A DNA stretch of 64,000 bases from SZUA-547 sp963669315 (GCA_963669315.1 OY770021.1:186001-250000); one strand, 5' to 3'. Counted from the first letter of the stretch, positions 35,263 to 45,714 are shown. Translations and numbers: made by a program. The notes: generated from the sequence alone by a model not told the origin.

Positions 35263-36408
35263 GTGCAGACAGCGACCGCAACGTCCCTCAACAGCCTCGG
35301 CTTCGCCAAGCCGCCCGCCCAGACGCGGGTGGTGGTGGCGATGTCGGGCGGCGTCGACAGCTCCGTCGTGGCGGCGCAGCTGGCGCGAGAGGGCTATGAC
35401 GTCGTCGGAATCACGCTGCAGCTTTACGACCATGGTGCAGCGCTGGCCAAAAAGGGCGCCTGCTGCGCGGGGCGGGACATCCATGATGCGCGCCGCGTAT
35501 CCGAGACAATGGGCTTTCCGCACTACGTGCTCGATTACGAGAGCAAGTTTCGTGAAAGCGTGATCGAGGAGTTCGCCGACCAGTATCTGGCCGGCGCAAC
35601 CCCGATCCCCTGTGTGCGTTGCAATGAGCGGGTGAAGTTTCGCGATCTTTTGGCCACCGCGAAAGAGCTGAACGCCGACTGCCTCGCCACTGGCCACTAT
35701 ATTCGGCGAGAGGATGGCCCGGCCGGGCCAGAACTGCACCGCGCCGCCGATCCCGCGCGCGACCAGAGCTATTTCCTGTTCGCAACCACGCCAGAGCAGC
35801 TGGAGTATCTGCGCTTCCCGCTGGGCGGTGTTGAGACGAAGGCGGAAACGCGGGCGATGGCGGCGGAGTTCGGCCTGACGGTGGCAAACAAGCCGGACAG
35901 CCAGGATATCTGCTTTGTACCCACCGGCGGCTACGCGGCGGTGATCGAGAAGCTGCGCCCCGGCGCGGCGGAGCCGGGTGAAATTGTCGACCTCGCGGGC
36001 AACGTGCTGGGCGAGCACAAGGGTGTGATCCACTACACGATCGGACAGCGTCGCGGCCTTGGCATTGGCGGCGACGACCCCCTCTATGTCGTGAAGCTCG
36101 ATCCCGCGAACAGGCGCGTAATCGTCGGCCCGAAACAGTCGCTGGCGACCCGCACCGTGGCCGTCTCTGAGATCAACTGGCTGGGCGACGGCGCATTTCA
36201 GGAAGCACCGACGAGCGGCTGGGAGGTCGAGGTCAAGGTGCGCTCCACCCGGCCTTCGGCGCCCGCGCGTATTCGCCCGACGGGACCGCGTTCGGCCGAG
36301 GTTGAGTTGCTGACGCCAGAGGAAGGCGTCGCGCCCGGACAAGCCTGCGTTTTCTATACGCCGGAAGGAACGCGCGTGCTGGGCGGCGGCTGGATCCAGA
36401 AGCGCTGA
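35263..36408 (+). CDS. mnmA: tRNA-specific 2-thiouridylase
   Basis: A 381-residue ATP-dependent enzyme that thiolates U34 of tRNA-Lys, -Glu and -Gln. The PP-loop is MSGGVDSSVVA, the first catalytic cysteine is in NPCVRCNE (here IPCVRCNERVKF), and the second in DSQDICFVP. The C-terminal beta-barrel region (RGLGIGGDDPLYVV) is present. GTG at 35263 is chosen for its AAGGAG seven bases upstream; a longer in-frame start at 35206 overlaps nothing but lacks a ribosome site. Confidence 0.96.
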   Translation: MQTATATSLNSLGFAKPPAQTRVVVAMSGGVDSSVVAAQLAREGYDVVGITLQLYDHGAALAKKGACCAGRDIHDARRVSETMGFPHYVLDYESKFRESVIEEFADQYLAGATPIPCVRCNERVKFRDLLATAKELNADCLATGHYIRREDGPAGPELHRAADPARDQSYFLFATTPEQLEYLRFPLGGVETKAETRAMAAEFGLTVANKPDSQDICFVPTGGYAAVIEKLRPGAAEPGEIVDLAGNVLGEHKGVIHYTIGQRRGLGIGGDDPLYVVKLDPANRRVIVGPKQSLATRTVAVSEINWLGDGAFQEAPTSGWEVEVKVRSTRPSAPARIRPTGPRSAEVELLTPEEGVAPGQACVFYTPEGTRVLGGGWIQKR

Positions 36409-36414
36409 GCGCCG

Positions 36415-36813
36415 TCAGATATCCAGACCGGACCCCTCAACCTCCTCGGCATCAAAGTCCACATGGATGTGGTTTCCGTCCAGGTCCCAAATATTGACCT
36501 GAATTGGTCCATTATTTGGGACTCGAGATAACCGCATGCTCTCGCCGCGTTTTTCGGCGTTGGCGACAAACTCGCCTAATCCTTCGGCGGACAACGCGAA
36601 ATGCTCGATGGCCAGATTGTCGGCGACGGGCGGATGTTCGGCGACCTCGACCAGATGTACGATCGGGTCGTCGCCCGCGTAGAGCCAGATGCCGCCAATC
36701 TTGAAATCCGGGCGCCAGCCGGGCTTCAGCCCCAGCATTTCCTGGTACCAGGCGCTCATCTCCTGAATCCGCGCGGTGCGCACATTCACATGGTCCAGCC
36801 GTTTGATGGTCAT
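36415..36813 (-). CDS. VOC/glyoxalase-fold protein
   Basis: A 132-residue vicinal-oxygen-chelate protein with one complete beta-alpha-beta-beta-beta repeat pair: IKRLDHVNVRTARI at the start, LAIEHFALSAEGL in the middle and DLDGNHIHVDF at the end. The His/Glu/His positions usual for a metal site (His8, His in IEHFAL and His in NHIHVDF) are present. Substrate unknown. The start at 36813 has GGAG upstream. It is divergent from nthA and may have nothing to do with nitrile metabolism. Confidence 0.82.
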   Translation of the reverse strand: MTIKRLDHVNVRTARIQEMSAWYQEMLGLKPGWRPDFKIGGIWLYAGDDPIVHLVEVAEHPPVADNLAIEHFALSAEGLGEFVANAEKRGESMRLSRVPNNGPIQVNIWDLDGNHIHVDFDAEEVEGSGLDI

Positions 36814-36932
36814 AGCATCGCTCCGTGGGTTTTCCGGCAGATTTCTTCGAGTTCCGCCAAAACGCAAGCTCTGACCGCGCTTGACAGCAACCCGCGCCAA
36901 GCCAAAACCTTTTAGAAGGGAGGCGCGAACGC

Positions 36933-37574
36933 ATGGCCACATTCGACTCTGAGAACATCGCGAAGATTCACCGCCATCTGCACAGCCATCTTCCCTCGAA
37001 CCCGGCGCTGCGCGTTAAAGCGCTGGAAAGTCTGGTGGTCGAGAAAGGACTTGTCGCAGCCGAGACTATCGACGCCTGGGTGGAAGCCTATAGCGAGCAT
37101 ATTGGCCCCAAACGCGGCGCGGCTATCGTGGCGCGGTCCTGGGTCGATGCGGGTTTTCGCACGCGACTGCTGGCCGATGCGGGCGAAGCGATCAAAGAGC
37201 TTGGCCTCGAGGGCGCGGCCAATGGCCATCTGAAAGCGGTCGAGAACACTGATGAGACCCACAACGTGATCGTCTGCACGCTCTGTTCCTGCTACCCGAT
37301 TTCGATCCTGGGCATGTCTCCCTCCTGGTACAAATCCGCCGAATATCGCGCCCGCGCCGTGCGCGAGCCGCGCAAAGTCCTGACGGAGTTTGGGGTGGAG
37401 CTAGGTCCCAATATCGCCGTTCGCGTCTGGGATAGCACGGCGGAGCTGCGCTATCTGGTGATCCCCCAGCGCCCCGCGAGAACCGAAGGCTGGAGCGAGG
37501 AACGACTGGCCGCCATCGTCACCCGCAATTCCATGATCGGGACTGACCGGGTATTAAACGCGGAGGCCGGGTGA
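36933..37574 (+). CDS. nthA: nitrile hydratase alpha subunit (cobalt type)
   Basis: A 213-residue subunit that carries the metal centre of nitrile hydratase, which hydrates nitriles to amides. The claw motif is VCTLCSC (C115-T-L-C118-S-C120); Thr in the second position marks the cobalt-type rather than the iron-type (CSLCSC) enzyme. The two outer positions are oxidised to sulfinic and sulfenic acids in the mature enzyme. Flanking motifs (SWYKSAEYRARAVREPRKVL) are intact. A good ribosome site (GAAGGGAGG) and a TTGACA element lie upstream. It leads a three-gene operon with nthB and the accessory gene. Confidence 0.95.
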   Translation: MATFDSENIAKIHRHLHSHLPSNPALRVKALESLVVEKGLVAAETIDAWVEAYSEHIGPKRGAAIVARSWVDAGFRTRLLADAGEAIKELGLEGAANGHLKAVENTDETHNVIVCTLCSCYPISILGMSPSWYKSAEYRARAVREPRKVLTEFGVELGPNIAVRVWDSTAELRYLVIPQRPARTEGWSEERLAAIVTRNSMIGTDRVLNAEAG

Positions 37575-38236
37575 TGGACGGGATGCATGATCTCGGCGGT
37601 ATGCAGGGTTTCGGCCCGGTCCCGGTCGAGGATGCGGACCACAAGGACCCGCCCTATCGCTATGACTGGGAGATGCGCGTCTGGGCGATTGTCCGGGCTG
37701 GCGTCGCGAAGGGCATCACCATCGACTGGTTCCGACACGGGATCGAGAGGATGGTCCCGAAGGACTACATGACGTTTCGCTACTTCAACAAATGGTGCAC
37801 GAATTACCTTGCGCTGCTGATCGACAACGGCGCGATCACGCGAGAGGAAGCAATCGCCGGTCGGTCTTCGACCAGCGCGCCACCGCCCGAGCCGATGTCT
37901 GTGGCCGACGTCATAGAGGCCAACAAGGCGATGCATCTGAGCTTCATCGTCGAGGTTCCGGAAACGCCTGTCTTTGCTGTCGGCGACAAGGTGCGAACGA
38001 AACGGCGGGTGAACTCGGATCACGCCCGTTTGCCCCGATACGCCGCCTCGGCGACTGGCGTCGTCACCGCGCATCACGGTTCTCATGCCCTGCCCGATCG
38101 CGGCGCCAAGGGCGAGCATGTGGGCGAACACCTCTACACCGTCGAATTCACCGCTTCCGAGCTTTGGGGGCCGGAAGCCAACCCTCGCGACACGGTCCGC
38201 CTTGAGCTTTGGGAGAGCTACCTTGTTCGCCCCTGA
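37574..38236 (+). CDS. nthB: nitrile hydratase beta subunit
   Basis: A 220-residue subunit that pairs with NthA and supplies conserved arginines that hold the oxidised cysteines. The N-terminus MDGMHDLGGMQGFGPV and the C-terminal SH3-like barrel (VFAVGDKVRTKRRV...HTRLPRY-like segment, YTVEFTASELWG) are typical. The ATG at 37574 overlaps the nthA stop (TGATG), so the subunits are coupled at translation. A GTG one codon earlier is equally in frame. Confidence 0.94.
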   Translation: MDGMHDLGGMQGFGPVPVEDADHKDPPYRYDWEMRVWAIVRAGVAKGITIDWFRHGIERMVPKDYMTFRYFNKWCTNYLALLIDNGAITREEAIAGRSSTSAPPPEPMSVADVIEANKAMHLSFIVEVPETPVFAVGDKVRTKRRVNSDHARLPRYAASATGVVTAHHGSHALPDRGAKGEHVGEHLYTVEFTASELWGPEANPRDTVRLELWESYLVRP

Positions 38237-38576
38237 AGATCCTCTGGCCCCAAGAGATCCGGTGTTCGCAGAGGCGTGGCATGCGCAGGCTCTGGCGATC
38301 GCCGATTCAATGGTCAAGGCGGGCCATTTCAGCGCAGTCGAGTGGGCGGAGGCGCTTGGCGCCGAGTTGAAGCACGCCGAGAGTATGGGCCGACCAGACA
38401 CTGCGGAAACCTATTACGACGCCGTCGTAATCGCTCTAGAGCGGCTGTGTGAGCGCCGCACTGAGATGACTACCACTATGCTGGAACGCCGTAAGGCCGC
38501 CTGGGAATCCGCTTATCGCAATACCCCTCATGGAAAACCGGTGCGTTTGTCGGCGGCTGAACACGACATGGGATGA
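38223..38576 (+). CDS. nitrile hydratase accessory protein
   Basis: A 117-residue protein of the accessory (activator) family that helps insert cobalt and mature the alpha subunit. Segment PVFAEAWHAQALAIADSMVKAGHFSAVEWAEALGAEL resembles the N-terminal part of the beta subunit, as known for these chaperones. The start is inferred to be TTG at 38223, inside the end of nthB, with GGGAG eight bases upstream; no ATG or GTG gives a sensible protein. The longer frame from 38085 is excluded because it lies inside nthB. Confidence 0.85.
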   Translation: MFAPEDPLAPRDPVFAEAWHAQALAIADSMVKAGHFSAVEWAEALGAELKHAESMGRPDTAETYYDAVVIALERLCERRTEMTTTMLERRKAAWESAYRNTPHGKPVRLSAAEHDMG

Positions 38577-38637
38577 GCGTTTCAAATCTGGACTTGAGAG
38601 CAACTCGCCACAAATCCCGCTCCAAAGGAGAACGATT

Positions 38638-39072
38638 GTGGCACGCTTGATTCCAAGGCTTCCATTCGCGTTTACGGCGCTGATGCTTGTTTTCTCGGGG
38701 CATCCCTCAACTGCCAACGATTCAACTGACGCGGAAAATGCGATCCGCGCGACGATCGGCTCTCAACTCGACGCATTTCAGAAGGACGACTGGGTCCGCG
38801 CCTTCGGCTTCGCGTCGCCCAACATTCAAGGGATGTTCGGCGATCCAGAGCGGTTCTCTGAGATGGTTCGCGGTGGATATCCCATGGTCTGGCGCCCACG
38901 ACGAGTCGAGTTTGGAGAGCTTCGCGCCACCGAGCGCGGCATTGCGCAACGGATGATCTTTGTGGGCCCGGAAGGACAGCTTCACCTCGCCGATTATTTC
39001 ATGGTCCTCGTCGATGGAGAGTGGCGGATCAACGGGGTGACGCTGGTGGAGGAAGAGAAACTGGGGGTTTGA
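38638..39072 (+). CDS. secreted DUF4864-like protein
   Basis: A 144-residue protein with an N-terminal signal peptide (LPFAFTALMLVFSGHPSTAN) and a mature domain with AIRATIGSQLDAFQKDDWVRAFGFASPNIQGMF, typical of the DUF4864 family (NTF2-like fold suspected). GTG at 38638 is chosen for AAAGGAG eight bases upstream; the ATG at 38530 overlaps the nitrile hydratase accessory gene and has no ribosome site. Function unknown; it follows the nitrile hydratase genes by 61 bases and may be independent. Confidence 0.78.
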   Translation: MARLIPRLPFAFTALMLVFSGHPSTANDSTDAENAIRATIGSQLDAFQKDDWVRAFGFASPNIQGMFGDPERFSEMVRGGYPMVWRPRRVEFGELRATERGIAQRMIFVGPEGQLHLADYFMVLVDGEWRINGVTLVEEEKLGV

Positions 39073-39167
39073 GCCCAACAAGTCCCGCGCGAATGACACG
39101 CTGAGATGAGGCGCTTCTTCTTCGTCATTGCTCCCCCTATATTGCAGCGCGGATTGAGAAGGGCCCG

Positions 39168-40052
39168 ATGCGCGCAGCAGAGAAATCGATTTATCGCACG
39201 GGCGTTGGCGTCGCCGCATTCGGCGCGTTGGTCATCAGCGTCGCAAACGTCACTGCGCCGATCTACTATGGTGCCGGCGGCGACGCGGCCTCTCTGCTGT
39301 TCTTCAGGTACCTCGCGCTTGTCGCACTGACCGGAGGCTGGATCGTCGCCACCCGCCGGCCTCTGCGTCTGAAGCTGCGCGACCGCGTAAACGTCTACGC
39401 CACCGGTATCGTCTATGTCGTCGGCGGCGGATCGCTGCTCGCCTCATTCGCCTATATTCCCGTCAGCCTGGCGGTGCTGATCTTCTACACCTTCCCGCTG
39501 CTAACCGTCGTGATTGACGCTTTGGCGGGAGGGCCGCGCCCAAGGCCGCTTCATATTTTTTGCCTTGTCGCGGCCCTTGGCGGGCTTTCGCTAGCGCTTG
39601 GCGGCTCCGTCGGCGAGATCAACCTGCACGGCGTCGGCTTCGGGTTTCTCGCGGCGCTCGGCGTCTCCGGTTCGTTTGTGATGCGCGGCCGCCTTTGCGG
39701 CCATCTCGACGGTGCGGCTACCACGTTCCATATGGCCTTGGCGGGGCTGGCAGGCGCCGCGATCATCGTTTTTCTGACTGGGGGGCCGGCCGCGCTTCCT
39801 GCGGAAATCGGGCCGCTCATCGCAGCCATTACCTCGACTATCGCCTTCGCGCTAGCCGTCGGGGCGATGTTTGCGGCGGTTGACTGGATCGGCGCACGGT
39901 CCGCGGCGACGATCATGAACCTCGAACCGGTATTGACGATGGCGCTTGCTCATGCGCTTCTCAGCGAAGACCTCAGCCCGATGCAAATTGTCGGCGCTGG
40001 CGTGGTGATCGCGGCGGTCGTCACCGCCCAGCGCACCCAACTTGAAGTGTGA
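39168..40052 (+). CDS. EamA-family (DMT) transporter
   Basis: A 294-residue inner-membrane protein with ten predicted helices in two EamA repeats. The first has FFRYLALVALTGGW and SVAVLIFYTFPLLTVVIDALAGG-like segments, the second has AATIMNLEPVLTMALAHALLSEDLSPMQIVGAGVVIAAV, both diagnostic for drug/metabolite exporters. Substrate cannot be told. Its stop overlaps a GTG of the next frame, and the M20 peptidase gene starts 12 bases later, so the two probably form an operon, perhaps for uptake or export of peptide-like compounds. Confidence 0.88.
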   Translation: MRAAEKSIYRTGVGVAAFGALVISVANVTAPIYYGAGGDAASLLFFRYLALVALTGGWIVATRRPLRLKLRDRVNVYATGIVYVVGGGSLLASFAYIPVSLAVLIFYTFPLLTVVIDALAGGPRPRPLHIFCLVAALGGLSLALGGSVGEINLHGVGFGFLAALGVSGSFVMRGRLCGHLDGAATTFHMALAGLAGAAIIVFLTGGPAALPAEIGPLIAAITSTIAFALAVGAMFAAVDWIGARSAATIMNLEPVLTMALAHALLSEDLSPMQIVGAGVVIAAVVTAQRTQLEV

Positions 40053-40063
40053 AAGGGATGCCC

Positions 40064-41467
<1,404 letters not shown>

Positions 41468-41606
41468 CGGAACCTCCGAAGCGCAAGTGACGAATTTATT
41501 TCGCGCCCTGGTGCGAAACCTACACGGATGGGCGTTGCCCCGATGACGAAGGCGGGACTAATTCTCAGCGCGCAATCAATAGAGACCGAGTTCCGAAGGA
41601 TCGACT

Positions 41607-43238
41607 ATGCCAAGTCAAACTTCTCCGCTGGCGCGCGCGCGGGGAGCATACCAGCCGAAGCTCCCTTCAGCGCTGCAGGAATTTGGCTGCGCCGCGGCTT
41701 TCGCCGAGGGCGATCCGACCGGGTCGATCGCGGATCAAGCGCAAATCCGATCCCATTTCCCAAACACATACGGCCTGCCGGTTCTGACCTTCGACGGCGC
41801 CGGCGAACGCCCGACGAAGGCCACGAATACCGCGGTCATCCTGTCAGGCGGACAGGCGCCAGGGGGACACAACGTCATCGCCGGCCTCTATGACGGGCTG
41901 ACCGGACTTCACGCCGGAAACAGGCTTTACGGGTTTCTGGGCGGACCGGAGGGGCTGATCGAAAACCAGTACGTGATTCTGGACGATAAGACGATCGACT
42001 CCTACCGCAACACTGGCGGCTTCGACATGATTGGTTCGGGCCGGACGAAGATCCAGACCGAGGACCAGTTCAAGACCGTCGCCGAGAACTGCAAAGCGCT
42101 GGGGATCACCGCTGTCGTGGTGATCGGCGGCGATGATTCCAACACCAACGCGTGCGTACTGGCGGAGTACATGGCCGCCAACAACACCGGCATCAACGTC
42201 ATCGGCTGCCCCAAAACCATCGACGGAGATCTGAAGAACGAGTGGATCGAGGCGTCGTTCGGCTTCGACACCGCGACAAAGGTCTATGCCGACCTGATTG
42301 GCAACATCGCGCGAGATTCTGCGTCGGCCAAAAAATATTGGCATTTCATCAAGCTGATGGGACGGTCGGCCTCTCACATCGCGCTGGAGTGCGCGCTGAA
42401 AACCCACCCCAATGTGACGATCATCTCGGAAGAGGTTGAAGAGAAAAACCTGACCTTGCGCGCCATCGTCGATCAGATTGCAAGCGTTGTGCGTGATCGG
42501 GCCGCGATTTCAAAGAATTACGGCGTTGTTCTGGCGCCCGAGGGGCTGATCGAGTTCGTGCCCGAGGTGAAACTGTTGATTGGAGAGTTGAACGATATTC
42601 TCGCAGATAACTCAGCCGGTGACCCTGCCGCGATAGGCTCGCAACTGAGTGCCGCGTCTTCGGCGGTCTTTGACAGCCTGCCTGCCGCGGTGCAGCGGCA
42701 GTTGCTGATGGATCGCGACCCCCACGGTAATGTGCGCGTCTCTCACATCGAGACCGATAAGATGCTGATCGAGATGGTGGATAAGCGTCTGAAAGAATGG
42801 GCATTAATGGGTGAGTTTGATGGCGCATTCCGCGCGCTTAACCACTTCTTCGGATACGAAGGGCGCTGCGCAGCGCCGTCAAATTTCGACACCGATTACT
42901 GCTATAGCCTCGGCTTTACGGCGGCGGCGCTGATCGCTGCTGACAAGACGGGCTACATCGCCTCGGTGCGCAATCTTGATCGCCCGGCTGGCGAGTGGGC
43001 GGCGGGCGGCGTTCCGTTGACCATGATGATGAATCTGGAACGTCGGCATGGCGAAACCGTGCCGGTGATCCAAAAGGCGTTGGTCCAACTGGATAACGCC
43101 GCGTTCGCGCATTTTGAAGCCAGTCGAGACGCGTGGGCGATTAACGACGACTACGTTTATCCTGGGCCAATCCAGTATTTCGGCCCGTCCGAACTCTGCG
43201 ACCAACACACGATCACAATGGATCTGGAGCGGTCATAG
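41607..43238 (+). CDS. pfp: pyrophosphate-dependent phosphofructokinase (long form)
   Basis: A 543-residue PPi-fructose-6-phosphate 1-phosphotransferase, reversible between glycolysis and gluconeogenesis. PPi use is indicated by GGDDSNTN (GGDD instead of the GGDG of ATP enzymes) and by the lysine in CPKTIDGDLKN. The F6P site includes MGRSASHIALEC. The length fits the long plant-beta-like bacterial PFP. GAAGGATCG precedes the ATG. It supplies the upper part of the glycolytic set found at 53-61 kb. Confidence 0.94.
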   Translation: MPSQTSPLARARGAYQPKLPSALQEFGCAAAFAEGDPTGSIADQAQIRSHFPNTYGLPVLTFDGAGERPTKATNTAVILSGGQAPGGHNVIAGLYDGLTGLHAGNRLYGFLGGPEGLIENQYVILDDKTIDSYRNTGGFDMIGSGRTKIQTEDQFKTVAENCKALGITAVVVIGGDDSNTNACVLAEYMAANNTGINVIGCPKTIDGDLKNEWIEASFGFDTATKVYADLIGNIARDSASAKKYWHFIKLMGRSASHIALECALKTHPNVTIISEEVEEKNLTLRAIVDQIASVVRDRAAISKNYGVVLAPEGLIEFVPEVKLLIGELNDILADNSAGDPAAIGSQLSAASSAVFDSLPAAVQRQLLMDRDPHGNVRVSHIETDKMLIEMVDKRLKEWALMGEFDGAFRALNHFFGYEGRCAAPSNFDTDYCYSLGFTAAALIAADKTGYIASVRNLDRPAGEWAAGGVPLTMMMNLERRHGETVPVIQKALVQLDNAAFAHFEASRDAWAINDDYVYPGPIQYFGPSELCDQHTITMDLERS

Positions 43239-43254
43239 ACGATTGTTTGCCCCC

Positions 43255-43521
43255 TCAGCGCCGTCGCCGTCCCGTTCTGACCGGTATGCGATCTGGCGAG
43301 ACTGATCCCTGTTCCAAGACCACTGTCATCGGATGATTCGGAAAATCCGCGCTGTAGGTCGCAAACAGTTTCGGCGCGGCTTCTTCGGCGCGGCCTTCGA
43401 ATCCAATCGCCCAGTCGAAGAATATCGACCGGCATTCCGCGCTGGTGATCCCATCGATGCGATAGGCTTCGGCGATCAGGCCATGCGGGTCGAGCCTGCC
43501 GCCCCCGATGGATCCGGTCAC
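43255..43521 (-). CDS. small conserved-type protein coupled to aldolase gene
   Basis: An 88-residue protein. A central block RLDPHGLIAEAYRIDGITSAECRSIFFDWAIGF is strongly protein-like and a basic tail (PVRTGRRRR) ends it. I think it belongs to an uncharacterised rhodobacterial family but cannot name one. The GTG at 43521 overlaps the aldolase stop as GTGA, so it is translationally coupled. The longer frame from 43608 runs back inside the aldolase gene and is not used. Function unknown. Confidence 0.68.
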   Translation of the reverse strand: MTGSIGGGRLDPHGLIAEAYRIDGITSAECRSIFFDWAIGFEGRAEEAAPKLFATYSADFPNHPMTVVLEQGSVSPDRIPVRTGRRRR

Positions 43522-44300
43522 GTTTTTTCGCCTTTCTCCGCGGCGAGAACCTGCTCCAGACCGTTTTTCAGTGCCAGAACATCTGACCCGAAGGCGACCA
43601 TATCCCATCCCTCGTCGGCCAGGGCGCGCGCAGCCTCTCCGCTCCGGACGATCGTGCTTGCGAGTTTTCCGGCCCCCTGCGCGATCACGCGCAGTTTCTC
43701 GCGCGCTTCGATCACGGCGGACTCGGCGCCGGCGACTGCGCCCAGATCCGTTCCGTAGTCCGCCGGTCCGAAGAACAGCATATCGACGCCATCGACTTTT
43801 GCGATCTCCGGCGCGGCGTGAAGACCCGCTACGCTCTCGATCTGCAGGATCAGCAGACCGGTCGCATTCCAGCGCTCAGTCCAATTTTCGGCCTGTGTCC
43901 CGTAACTGGTGGCCCGAACCGCCCCCGCGAAACCTCGGCGACCTTTGGGTGGATATTTGAACTCGGCGACCGCGCGCTCCGCCATCTCGACACTGCTGAT
44001 CGAGGGCACCATCAGGCCCGCCGGACCAAGATCGAGAATACGTTTGAACCAGGCGGATGAGATTTCAGGCGTTCGTACGATCGCAGAAGCGCCCCTGCCT
44101 TGAAGCGCCATCAACTGCGCTTGCAGCGTCTCGGCGGAGGCGGGACTGTGCTCAAGATCGACCAGCGCCATCTTGAATCCGGCGACCGCGGCGATCTCGG
44201 CGGTCACTTCGCTTGGAATGTCCAGCCAGCACATGAATGGCCGGTCGCCGCCAAGCGCAGAAAGTTTTTCGGCGGCGGTCTTTTCTTTTATCGTCGACAT
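43518..44300 (-). CDS. HpcH/HpaI-family aldolase
   Basis: A 260-residue class II metal-dependent pyruvate aldolase of the HpcH/HpaI/citrate-lyase-beta superfamily. Hallmarks are LVDLEHSPAS, IVRTPEISSAWFKRILDLGPAGLMVPSI, the metal-binding Glu in LILQIESVAG and Asp in FFGPADYGTDLG. The exact substrate (for example hydroxy-keto acids) cannot be read. ATG at 44300 is chosen with GGAG upstream; the frame extends 31 codons further without family character. It overlaps the next small gene. Confidence 0.87.
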   Translation of the reverse strand: MSTIKEKTAAEKLSALGGDRPFMCWLDIPSEVTAEIAAVAGFKMALVDLEHSPASAETLQAQLMALQGRGASAIVRTPEISSAWFKRILDLGPAGLMVPSISSVEMAERAVAEFKYPPKGRRGFAGAVRATSYGTQAENWTERWNATGLLILQIESVAGLHAAPEIAKVDGVDMLFFGPADYGTDLGAVAGAESAVIEAREKLRVIAQGAGKLASTIVRSGEAARALADEGWDMVAFGSDVLALKNGLEQVLAAEKGEKT

Positions 44301-44527
44301 TCGGCATTCACTCCATCCAGACGCGCGGGCGAAGCGCTCTGCAGAGAGTGTAGACGATTCAGCAACGTCCGCCATCAGGAATGAGACCGCCAAATATTCG
44401 TACTGTGCTATGATTCCCCGAAAAAGAGGAGGTGAACCGGATCGGCATCGGATTGCGCTCGATCAAAGCATTGCGCTGTCGGGCGTCCGAAAGTCGGTGA
44501 CATCACCGCCACATAAGGAGGTTCTAA

Positions 44528-44950
44528 ATGAATGCTCTGTCTGCAAACACAGTCGCCTGGATCATTCTCAAATCGCGAGAATTCGACGCCAAGGATTCCC
44601 CGTTCGAAGAGTCCGAGGGGGCCATTGAAGAGGCGCGCTTCGACGACGTCGATGATGATGAAGAGGCGGAGGAGGCGGGCGATACAGCGGCGCATGAACT
44701 GACCTCGTGGATCGATGATTTGAATGACGCCGAACAAGCCGAGCTGGTTGCGCTTTACTGGCTTGGACGCGGCGACGCGGACGCTGAGGAATTTGCTGAA
44801 CTCACGCAGCAAGCCCGCGATTCCCGCGTAAACAAGACCTCCGTTTATCTGCTCGGCGCTCCAATGCTGGCCGACCATTTAGAGGAAGGGCTGGAGGCGA
44901 TGGGCTTCGACACTTCGGAACTAGAGACCGAGGCGATCGGTCCGGTCTGA
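44528..44950 (+). CDS. DUF3775-like acidic protein
   Basis: A 140-residue, very acidic protein (long Asp/Glu runs around residues 24-55) with a C-terminal domain SWIDDLNDAEQAELVALYWLGRGD and DHLEEGLEAMGFDTSELE. This matches what I know of DUF3775, of unknown function, common in alphaproteobacteria. AAGGAGG lies seven bases before the ATG, a strong ribosome site. It stands alone in the plus direction. Confidence 0.8.
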   Translation: MNALSANTVAWIILKSREFDAKDSPFEESEGAIEEARFDDVDDDEEAEEAGDTAAHELTSWIDDLNDAEQAELVALYWLGRGDADAEEFAELTQQARDSRVNKTSVYLLGAPMLADHLEEGLEAMGFDTSELETEAIGPV

Positions 44951-45053
44951 CAAAAAGTTCATCGCTCTTCGCGTAATTGTTAACTGGAATCGACGCCGAT
45001 CCGTTGAAATCGGTCGCCGAAATTCCTAACTTTTCCCGGACGGGAGGATGGGA

Positions 45054-45632
45054 ATGCGGCCAAAGAGCTTCAACGAGGACGAGGTTCTTCGAGCAATCGA
45101 GGCGACATTCCGGCGCGTCGGATATGACGGCGCCTCTCTCGACGTGTTGACCCGTGACACTGGCCTGAATCGCTCCAGCCTCTACAACGCGTTCGGCTGC
45201 AAGAATGACATGATGCGGCTCGCGGTTTCCTCTTACACTGACCGGTCCTGCGAAATGATCCGCGACGTTCTGGCTATACGGCCGTTCAAGGATGCGCTCC
45301 GCACCTTCTTCAGCCACGTCGCTGCACCGGAAAGCCAGGGTTGCCTGGTGGGCAATTTGATCGCCGAGCGAGCGGAAGGCCAGCAGGCGGATCGTTCATT
45401 TCTGGGCGAACGTGAAGCGGAGCTTGAGGCCGGCGTCGCGCAGGCTTTCGCGGCCGCCCAGCGCGATGGAGAGATTGACGCGTCCGCCGACGCTGACGAA
45501 TTCTCTCGCTATATCATGGCGATTGTGCAGGGCCTTAGAATTCTATCTCAGGCTGGCGATACGCCGGATGCGCATCAAAGCGTGGTTGAGACGGCGCTGA
45601 ACGCGATCCCCTTCACCGGCGCCCGGCGCTGA
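45054..45632 (+). CDS. TetR-family transcriptional regulator
   Basis: A 192-residue regulator. The N-terminal HTH is FNEDEVLRAIEATFRRVGYDGASLDVLTRDTGLNRSSLYNAFGCKNDM, and the rest is a helical ligand-binding domain with a cysteine in GCLVGNLI, resembling the TetR_C_16/AcrR-like YezE branch. GGGAGG is six bases before the ATG at 45054, so this is better than the ATG at 45048. No neighbouring divergent target is obvious. Confidence 0.9.
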   Translation: MRPKSFNEDEVLRAIEATFRRVGYDGASLDVLTRDTGLNRSSLYNAFGCKNDMMRLAVSSYTDRSCEMIRDVLAIRPFKDALRTFFSHVAAPESQGCLVGNLIAERAEGQQADRSFLGEREAELEAGVAQAFAAAQRDGEIDASADADEFSRYIMAIVQGLRILSQAGDTPDAHQSVVETALNAIPFTGARR

Positions 45633-45714
45633 TCCGCCACAAGATGGTCGCTTTCCTTTCCCCGTTCGCGGGGTATAGTCCGCGCGACCGATGTTTTGTT
45701 TTCGGAGACGAAGA

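Noticed and set aside
35104..36342. A 412-residue minus-strand frame across mnmA
   Set aside because: The plus strand encodes an intact MnmA with all motifs; the minus frame is a GC-rich shadow.
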